Positions 58,668 to 64,000 of a stretch of DNA of 64,000 bases are shown here, one piece after another. The notes beneath the pieces are model-generated. The model did no database searches. It was not told the DNA's origin and saw only the letters and a list, made by a program, of their open reading frames with translations. Each line of letters begins with the position of its first letter. The first letter of the stretch is position 1. The position numbers were made by a program, and so were the translations under genes. Origin of the DNA: Desulfohalovibrio reitneri (GTDB lineage: Bacteria > Desulfobacterota > Desulfovibrionia > Desulfovibrionales > Desulfovibrionaceae); the NCBI RefSeq assembly GCF_000711295.1, contig NZ_JOMJ01000003.1, positions 1,933,501 through 1,997,500 on the forward strand, read 5' to 3'.

Positions 58668-60011
58668 CTAGGTGGTGGGCAGGTAGCGGCACAGCTCCCA
58701 TTCGGAGACGTGGGTGCGGAACTCGTCCCACTCGGCGAACTTGGCTTCCAGGTAGGCGTTGTGCATGTGCTCGCCCAGGACTTCCTTCATGACCTCGGAG
58801 TCGCGCAGGTGGGTCAGGGCCTCGTAGAGGGAGCCGGGCAGGGAGTCGATGCCGCGGCCTTCCATCTCGCGCTCGGTCATGGAGAAGATGTTGTCCTCGG
58901 TGGGGGAGGTCAGCTCGTAGCCTTCCTCGATGCCCTTGAGGCCGGCGCCCAGCATGGCGGCGGTGGCCAGGTAGGGGTTGGCCGTCGGGTCCGGGCAGCG
59001 CAGTTCGATGCGGGTGGCCGCTTCCTTGCCGGGCTTGTACATGGGCACCCGGATGAGGGAGGAACGGTTGCGGTTGGCCCAAGCGATGTAGACCGGGGCC
59101 TCGTAGCCCGGCACCAGGCGCTTGTAGGAGTTGACGATGGGGTTGGTGATGGCCACGAACTCCTTGGCGTGCTTCAGCAGGCCGGCGATGTAGGCCTTGC
59201 ACTCGTCGGAGAGGTTGTACTGGGCGTTGGGGTCGAAGAAGGCGTTCTTGCCGTTCTTGAACAGCGACTGGTGCACGTGCATGCCGGAGCCGTTCTCGCC
59301 GAACAGGGGCTTGGGCATGAAGGTGGCGTAGCAGCCGTGCTTGCGGGCGGTTTCCTTGACCACGACCTTGTAGGTCATGGCGGTGTCGGCCATCTTCAGG
59401 GCTTCCTGGTAGCGCAGGTCGATCTCGTGCTGGGAGGGGGCGACCTCGTGGTGAGAGTACTCCACCTGGATGCCCATGCGGTTCAGAGAGAAGATGATGT
59501 CGCGGCGGATGTCGTTGCCCAGGTCAAGCGGCGGGGCGTCGAAGTAGCCGCCGAAGTCCAGGACCTTGGGGTCGTTGGGGCTGGCGAAGGTGAAGAACTC
59601 CAGCTCGGGTCCCACGTACATGGTGTAGCCCTTGGAGGCGGCCTTCTCCAGCGCGGACTTGAGGATGAAGCGGGGGTCGCCGGCGAAGGGAGTGCCGTCG
59701 GGGTTCTTCACGTCGCAGAACATGCGGGCGACGGGGCGCTCGGTGGGGCGCCAGGAGACCAGCTGGAAGGTGGTGGGGTCGGGGAAGGCCACCATGTCCG
59801 ATTCCTCGATGCGGGCGAAGCCCAGGATGGAGGAACCGTCGAAGCCCATGCCCTCTTCGAAGGAGGCTTCCAGCTCGTTGGGGGTGATCTGGAAGGACTT
59901 CAGCGTGCCCACGATGTCGATGAACCAGTACTGGATGAAGCTGACGTTGTAGTCCTTGACGGCGCGCATCACGTCGTCGGCGTTCTTGCAATTGAAGACC
60001 GGAGTTTCCAT
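58668..60011 (-). CDS. glnA: Glutamine synthetase type I (alpha)
   Basis: The 447-aa enzyme forms glutamine from glutamate, ammonia and ATP. The start ATG 60011 follows GGAGGAGG. Motifs are GMGFDGSSILGFARIEESDM, YVGPELEFFTF, EVAPSQHEIDLRY, MPKPLFGENGSGMHVHQSLF, NSYKRLVPGYEAP and NRSSLIRVP. The length and the absence of the NLYDLP adenylylation motif (SLYEAL instead) point to the alpha subtype, which is controlled by feedback rather than adenylylation. It is monocistronic with its own terminator. Confidence 0.95.
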   Translation of the reverse strand: METPVFNCKNADDVMRAVKDYNVSFIQYWFIDIVGTLKSFQITPNELEASFEEGMGFDGSSILGFARIEESDMVAFPDPTTFQLVSWRPTERPVARMFCDVKNPDGTPFAGDPRFILKSALEKAASKGYTMYVGPELEFFTFASPNDPKVLDFGGYFDAPPLDLGNDIRRDIIFSLNRMGIQVEYSHHEVAPSQHEIDLRYQEALKMADTAMTYKVVVKETARKHGCYATFMPKPLFGENGSGMHVHQSLFKNGKNAFFDPNAQYNLSDECKAYIAGLLKHAKEFVAITNPIVNSYKRLVPGYEAPVYIAWANRNRSSLIRVPMYKPGKEAATRIELRCPDPTANPYLATAAMLGAGLKGIEEGYELTSPTEDNIFSMTEREMEGRGIDSLPGSLYEALTHLRDSEVMKEVLGEHMHNAYLEAKFAEWDEFRTHVSEWELCRYLPTT

Positions 60012-60167
60012 AATTTTTCCTCCTCCCGCGTTTTCGGGGTTGGGGTTTGCAGCCTTGCTGGCGACTCCCTTTTTCAAGATCAGGGCCAAGGCAAGCCGCG
60101 CCAGTCATTTCAAAGAGTTATGTGAAAATCACCACCGGCACGCCGGGCCGGGTTGGACAATTTTCGC

Positions 60168-60200
60168 AAAAAGGCTCGGGTATGGCCCGAGCCCCTTTTC
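60168..60200. terminator. Bidirectional terminator downstream of the radical SAM gene
   Basis: The stem GGCTCGGG (60173-60180) pairs with CCCGAGCC (60186-60193). It is flanked by five A on one side and CCTTTTC on the other, so a T-run follows on both strands. It ends the radical SAM gene on the minus strand and separates it from glnA. Confidence 0.85.
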
Positions 60201-60230
60201 ATTATTGTAAACCATACTCCGGGGGGTTTG

Positions 60231-61184
60231 TCACCGCCGGAGCATGCGCAGAAGGAAATCCGCCGTGCCCCCGGACCGCTCGTCCAGCCGCAGGCCCGCT
60301 GCCTCGGCTGCCTCTCTGGCCTCGCGGCATTCCACGGCGGTGGGGGAACGGTCCGCGCCCTCCATGGTCCGGGCGCGGTGGCAGGGCCGGTACTGCTCCA
60401 TCACGTTGACGTAGGTGTTGGGCGAGAGCGCCGCAAGCCAGGCGACCCATTCCCTTGCCCCGGCCAGGTCGTCCGGCATGACCAGGTGGCGGACAAGCAG
60501 GCCGCGCACGGCCACACCCTTGTCGTCCAGTTCCAGGTCGCCCACCTGGCGATGCATCTCGGCGATGGCCTCCCGCGCCTTCTCCGGGTAGTCGCGGGCG
60601 GCGCAGAATCGCGCCGCCGCGTCCGGGGACCAGAACTTGGCGTCCGGCATGTAGATGTCCACCACCCCGTCCAGCAGCCGCAGGGTCTCCACCTCGTCGT
60701 AGCCGCCGGAGTTGTACACGATGGGCAGGGTCAGCCCCTTGGCCGCGGCGATGTCCACCGCCTCCAGCACCTGCGGCACCACGTGGCTGGGCGTGACCAG
60801 GTTGACGTTCAGCGCGCCCTGGCGCTGCATGACCAGCATGCACTCGGCCAGCACCTCGGGCTCGGCCTCTTCGAAATCGCCGCCGCCCTGGGAGATTTCC
60901 GCGTTCTGGCAGAAGGCGCAGTCCAGGTTGCACTGGGCGAAGAAGATGGTGCCGGAGCCGGATTGGCCCACCAGCGGCTGTTCCTCGCCGAAATGCAGGT
61001 GGTGGGAGGCCACCTGGGCCAGCCGTCCCGTGCGGCAGAAGCCCAGTTCCCCCTCAAGCCGGTTCACACCGCATTGGCGGGGGCAGAGGCGGCAGTCCGC
61101 CAGCCTGGCCACGGCCTCCTCGGCCCTGGCCTTGAGCCGGTCGTCGCGGTGCAGGGGGATGTATGACGCGGACATGGAGTCCAT
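60231..61184 (-). CDS. PflX-like radical SAM protein
   Basis: The 317-aa protein has an N-terminal Cys motif (CRLCPRQCGVNRLEGELGFC) as in COG1313 PflX proteins. The radical SAM cluster is CNLDCAFCQN. Later conserved parts are GALNVNLVTPSHVVPQVLEAV, VYNSGGYDEVETLRLLDGVVDIYMPDAKFW and the C-terminal NVMEQYRPCHRA. It binds a 4Fe-4S cluster and SAM. The substrate is unknown; it is often annotated as pyruvate formate-lyase activating enzyme-like. The start may be ATG 61184 or 61175; neither has a strong ribosome site. Confidence 0.85.
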   Translation of the reverse strand: MDSMSASYIPLHRDDRLKARAEEAVARLADCRLCPRQCGVNRLEGELGFCRTGRLAQVASHHLHFGEEQPLVGQSGSGTIFFAQCNLDCAFCQNAEISQGGGDFEEAEPEVLAECMLVMQRQGALNVNLVTPSHVVPQVLEAVDIAAAKGLTLPIVYNSGGYDEVETLRLLDGVVDIYMPDAKFWSPDAAARFCAARDYPEKAREAIAEMHRQVGDLELDDKGVAVRGLLVRHLVMPDDLAGAREWVAWLAALSPNTYVNVMEQYRPCHRARTMEGADRSPTAVECREAREAAEAAGLRLDERSGGTADFLLRMLRR

Positions 61185-61224
61185 GCTACCACAGCCCCAA
61201 CGCAAGGCAACAAGGACCAGACCC

Positions 61225-61473
61225 ATGCACCGCCTGCCAGCCGTGGATTCCGCCAAGCTCCTCAAGGCCCTCAAGCGCGAGGGGTTCGAGGAACACCGCA
61301 GCAAAGGCTCCCATGTTCATCTCAAGCACCCGGACGGACGCTCCGCCACCATCCCCCGCCATTCCGGCGAGGAGCTGGGGCGCGACCTGCTGCGCCGCAT
61401 CATGCGCCAGACCGGCATGACCGTGGAGGACATGCGGGCCTGCCTGCGAAAGGACGATTCCTGCGGGGAATAG
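61225..61473 (+). CDS. HicA-family toxin-like protein without adjacent HicB
   Basis: The 82-aa protein has the dsRBD-like HicA fold: VDSAKLLKALKREGFEEHRSKGSHVHLKHPDGRSATIPRH with the catalytic His in GSHV, then ELGRDLLRRIMRQTGMTVEDM. HicA proteins are ribosome-independent mRNA interferases normally neutralised by HicB. No hicB-like ORF flanks it: a radical SAM gene lies on one side and era, on the opposite strand, on the other. The start ATG 61225 follows AAGGACC. It may be a solitary homologue used for RNA binding. Confidence 0.82.
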   Translation: MHRLPAVDSAKLLKALKREGFEEHRSKGSHVHLKHPDGRSATIPRHSGEELGRDLLRRIMRQTGMTVEDMRACLRKDDSCGE

Positions 61474-61476
61474 GGG

Positions 61477-62385
61477 CTATTCGCCAAGGCCCAGGGACCG
61501 GAGAAAGGAGGGGTTTTCGGTCCAGTCCGGCTGCACCTTGACCCACAACTCCAGGTGGACCTTGGTTCCGGTGAGCTGGCCGATCTCCTCGCGGGCCAGC
61601 TGGCCGATCTGCTTCAGCCGCTGGCCGCCCTTGCCGATGACCATGCCCTTGTGCGTCTGCCGGGCCACGTAGATGACCGCGTGGATGCGGGTGAAGTTGG
61701 GGTCCTCCTCCTCCCAGGACTCGATCTCCACGGCCGTGGAGTAGGGCAGCTCGTGGCGCAGCTCCAGGAACAGCTTTTCGCGGATGATCTCCTGGGCCAT
61801 GAAGCGCAGGGGCAGGGTGGAAAGCTGGTCCTCGGGAAAGAGGAAATCGCCCTCGGGCAGGAGCTTCACCGCGTGCTCCAGCATCTCGTCCACGCCGTCG
61901 CCGGTGAGGGCGGAGACCGGGAAGACCTCGGCCTGCGGCCAGGTCTCGTTGATGCGGGCCAGAAGGGCCAGCAGCTGGCGCTTGTCGTGGACGCGGTCGA
62001 TCTTGTTGGCCGCCACGAACAAGGGGGCCGGGGGACTCTGCAGCACCTCGGCCAGGGGCTGGGTCTCCTGCTCGAACAGCCTCGGCTTGTCCACGTACCG
62101 CTTGGCGTCCAGCATGAGCAGGATGACGTCGCCCTGGTTCATGGCCTCCCAGGCGGAGCGCAGCAGGAAGCGGTTCATCTCGCCCTTCAGCCGGTGCACG
62201 CCGGGCGTGTCCAGAAACAGCACCTGCGCCTCCGCCGTGGTCAGGATGCCGGTGATCTGGTTGCGGGTGGTCTGGGGCTTGGGCGTGACGATGGCCAGCT
62301 TCTCCCCCAGGGCGTGGTTGAGAAGGGTGGACTTGCCCGCGTTGGGGGGGCCCATGAGGGTGATGGTGCCGAAGCGCTTGCTCAT
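61477..62385 (-). CDS. era: GTPase Era
   Basis: The 302-aa GTPase supports 16S rRNA maturation and 30S assembly. Motifs are TLMGPPNAGKSTLLNHALGEKLAIVTPKPQTTRNQI (G1/G2), LFLDTPGVH (G3), VAANKIDRV (G4) and VSALTGDGVDEML (G5). The C-terminal KH domain (about 205-290) has IHAVIYVARQTHKGMVIGKGGQRLKQIGQLAREEI. The start ATG 62385 yields normal length. It converges with hicA, 3 bp apart. Confidence 0.97.
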   Translation of the reverse strand: MSKRFGTITLMGPPNAGKSTLLNHALGEKLAIVTPKPQTTRNQITGILTTAEAQVLFLDTPGVHRLKGEMNRFLLRSAWEAMNQGDVILLMLDAKRYVDKPRLFEQETQPLAEVLQSPPAPLFVAANKIDRVHDKRQLLALLARINETWPQAEVFPVSALTGDGVDEMLEHAVKLLPEGDFLFPEDQLSTLPLRFMAQEIIREKLFLELRHELPYSTAVEIESWEEEDPNFTRIHAVIYVARQTHKGMVIGKGGQRLKQIGQLAREEIGQLTGTKVHLELWVKVQPDWTENPSFLRSLGLGE

Positions 62386-62522
62386 GCTCCGGCGAGTATC
62401 CCCGCCCGCCGCCGGGGTCAAGGGGGAAGCGGGTTGCGTTCTGCCGCCTGCGTGACTATAGCTCCCCGGTATCTCCCCCGGGCGAGCCTTTTCCGGGGGT
62501 AGTCCCCAATCTGCGAGAATCC

Positions 62523-64000
62523 ATGGGCAAGAACCTCATCATAGTCGAGTCCCCGGCCAAGGTCCGGACCATCTCCAAGTTTCTGGGCAAGGACTACAGC
62601 GTGGAGGCCTCCGTGGGCCACGTGCGCGACCTGCCCTCCAAGGAGCTTGGCGTGGACGAGGAGCACGGCTTCGAGCCGAGCTACCAGGTCATCAGCGGCA
62701 AGGAGAAGGTGGTCAACAAGCTGCGCCAGGCCGCGGCCAAGGCCGACCACGTCTACCTGGCCCCGGACCCGGACCGCGAGGGAGAGGCCATCGCCTGGCA
62801 CGTGGCCGAACTGCTGCGCGAGGCCGGGGGGAAGAAAAAGAAAAAGGATGCGGAGGAAACCCCCATCAGCCGCATCCAGTTCAACGAGATTACCGCCCGG
62901 GCCGTGCGCGAGGCCCTGGAGCAGCCGCGCAGCCTGGACCGCTCCCTGTTCGAGAGCCAGCAGGCGCGCCGCATCCTGGACAGGCTGGTGGGCTACAAGC
63001 TCTCCCCCCTGCTGTGGAAGAAGGTCAAGCGGGGCATCTCCGCGGGCCGGGTGCAGTCCGTGGCCCTGCGCATCGTGGTGGACCGCGAGCGGGAGCGCAT
63101 GGTCTTCGAGCCCGAGGAGTATTGGCTCTTCAAGGCGGAATTGGAAGGCCCCGAGCCGCCTCCCCTGACCGCCGACCTGTGGAAGGTGGACGGCAAGAAG
63201 CCCGCCATCGGCTCGGGCGAGGAGGCCGAGGCCCTGGAGGGCCGCATGGAGGGCCAGCCCTTCATCGTGGCCGAGGTGGCTCAGAAGGAGCGCAAGCGCA
63301 ATCCCAAGCCGCCCTTCATCACCTCCACCCTGCAGCAGGACGCGGCCAACAAGCTGGGCTTCTCCGCCAAGAAGACCATGTCCACCGCCCAGCGCCTCTA
63401 CGAGGGCGTGGAGCTCGGCGACCGGGGCACCACCGCCCTCATCACCTACATGCGTACCGACTCGGTGCGCGTGTCCGGCGAAGCGCGCGGCGCGGCCCGC
63501 GACTTCCTGCTCAAGAAGATGGGCGACGAATACGTGCCGGACAAGCCGCGCGGTTACAAGACCAAGTCCGGCGCGCAGGACGCGCACGAGGCCATCCGCC
63601 CCATCGACGTCTTCCTCTCCCCGGAGGAGGTCAAGCCCTATCTGCCGCGCGACCAGTTCCGCCTCTACGAGCTCATCTGGCGGCGGTTCATGGCCTCGCA
63701 GATGGCCAGCGCCGTCATCCACGACACCGTGGTCACCATCGACCGCGGACCCACCCAGTGGCGGGCCAAGGGCGAGCGCATCCTCTTCCCCGGCTTCCTC
63801 AAGATCTACGGCATGGACGAGGCGGCCGAGTCCGCCCTGCCCAAGCTGGAACAGGGCATGGAGCTGACCCCCAAGAAGGTCTCCAAGGAACAGAAGTTCA
63901 CCCAGCCGCCCCCGCGCTACTCCGAAGCCTCCCTGGTCAAGGAGCTGGAGGACAAGGGCATCGGCCGCCCCTCCACCTACGCCCAGATCATCTCCACCCT
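62523..64000 (+). CDS. topA: DNA topoisomerase I, N-terminal part (runs off the window)
   Basis: The 492 visible codons encode a type IA topoisomerase that relaxes negative supercoils. The TOPRIM domain begins NLIIVESPAKVRTISKFLG (Glu9) and has YLAPDPDREGEAIAWHV. FESQQARRILDRLVGYKLSPLLW and GISAGRVQSVALRIVV are domain II/IV motifs. The catalytic Tyr309 lies in TALITYMRTDSVRVS. A charged insert (GGKKKKKDAEE) lies near residues 100-115. The reading frame is open to position 64000; the C-terminal zinc-ribbon region is outside. Confidence 0.97.
   Translation, partial: MGKNLIIVESPAKVRTISKFLGKDYSVEASVGHVRDLPSKELGVDEEHGFEPSYQVISGKEKVVNKLRQAAAKADHVYLAPDPDREGEAIAWHVAELLREAGGKKKKKDAEETPISRIQFNEITARAVREALEQPRSLDRSLFESQQARRILDRLVGYKLSPLLWKKVKRGISAGRVQSVALRIVVDRERERMVFEPEEYWLFKAELEGPEPPPLTADLWKVDGKKPAIGSGEEAEALEGRMEGQPFIVAEVAQKERKRNPKPPFITSTLQQDAANKLGFSAKKTMSTAQRLYEGVELGDRGTTALITYMRTDSVRVSGEARGAARDFLLKKMGDEYVPDKPRGYKTKSGAQDAHEAIRPIDVFLSPEEVKPYLPRDQFRLYELIWRRFMASQMASAVIHDTVVTIDRGPTQWRAKGERILFPGFLKIYGMDEAAESALPKLEQGMELTPKKVSKEQKFTQPPPRYSEASLVKELEDKGIGRPSTYAQIIST

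Noticed and set aside
60085-60115. Sigma-54 promoter upstream of glnA (TGGCGCGGCTTGCC)
   Set aside because: The GG-GC spacing is 8 nt instead of 10; a second candidate with correct spacing lacks the GC element.
1-64000. CRISPR arrays, rRNA genes, replication origin
   Set aside because: No regularly spaced repeats, rRNA segments or DnaA-box clusters were seen.

Overview
The window is GC-rich bacterial chromosome with tightly packed genes. The gene families point to a flagellated anaerobe of the Desulfovibrionales (Desulfovibrio-like). Supporting signs are the motA–motB–motB–fliL–fliN–fliO–fliP–fliQ operon, two feoAB systems under Fur-like boxes, GSI-alpha glutamine synthetase, alanine dehydrogenase, a TP0108-type phosphofructokinase, a Liv amino-acid transporter and genes for the osmolyte N-acetylglutaminylglutamine amide (NAGGN). 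The taxon is inferred from gene content only. The NAGGN genes suggest salt tolerance.

Layout. 1–1748: edge of a prophage or gene-transfer-agent-like cluster on the minus strand (terminase large and small subunits, a coiled-coil membrane protein, a 3TM holin), followed by about 780 bp of non-coding DNA with strong inverted repeats. 2534–12119: iron region. It holds a leftward feo operon whose feoB carries an in-frame TGA, a Fur-family regulator, a REC-PAS-GGDEF protein, a DUF1007 plus NicO metal-transport pair, and a divergent intact feoA-feoB. 12120–17773: yggS, then flagellar motor and export genes. 17761–20347: rRNA methyltransferase and a LysM lytic transglycosylase. 20864–26924: a five-gene minus-strand operon of a sigma-54 activator and two XRE-cupin regulator/acyl-CoA ligase pairs. 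27211–36405: housekeeping genes (ald, an NHL protein, tRNA-Lys, serS, a GNAT-nitrilase fusion, an amphi-Trp protein, pfk, hsp20, htpX). 36835–39711: a lipoprotein serine protease and a decayed IS3-family element. 39764–44845: a NAGGN operon containing two unassigned small proteins. 45102–51025: a YkgJ-like protein, shikimate kinase and livFGMHJ. 51244–64000: a hybrid kinase with an N-terminal XRE domain, gmhA, fmdB-like gene, hemC, cobT, a kinase/response-regulator pair, glnA, a PflX-like radical SAM protein, a lone hicA, era and the 5' part of topA.

A second layer is a family of non-coding repeats of about 330 bp: full copies near 2.1, 20.5, 36.5 and 38.3 kb, and a fragment near 45.0 kb. The copies sit in intergenic space, mostly at gene 3' ends. 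Each carries a hairpin at one end, a core containing an ACGC motif next to an ACCGG motif, and a GC-rich double hairpin at the other end. The IS element has landed inside one copy.

The points most worth follow-up are the small Nif11-like and membrane proteins translationally coupled to the NAGGN genes, the feoB nonsense codon at a Trp conserved in its paralogue, the repeat family, the duplicated regulator/ligase modules, and the Fur boxes shared by feoAB and the DUF1007-NicO pair.
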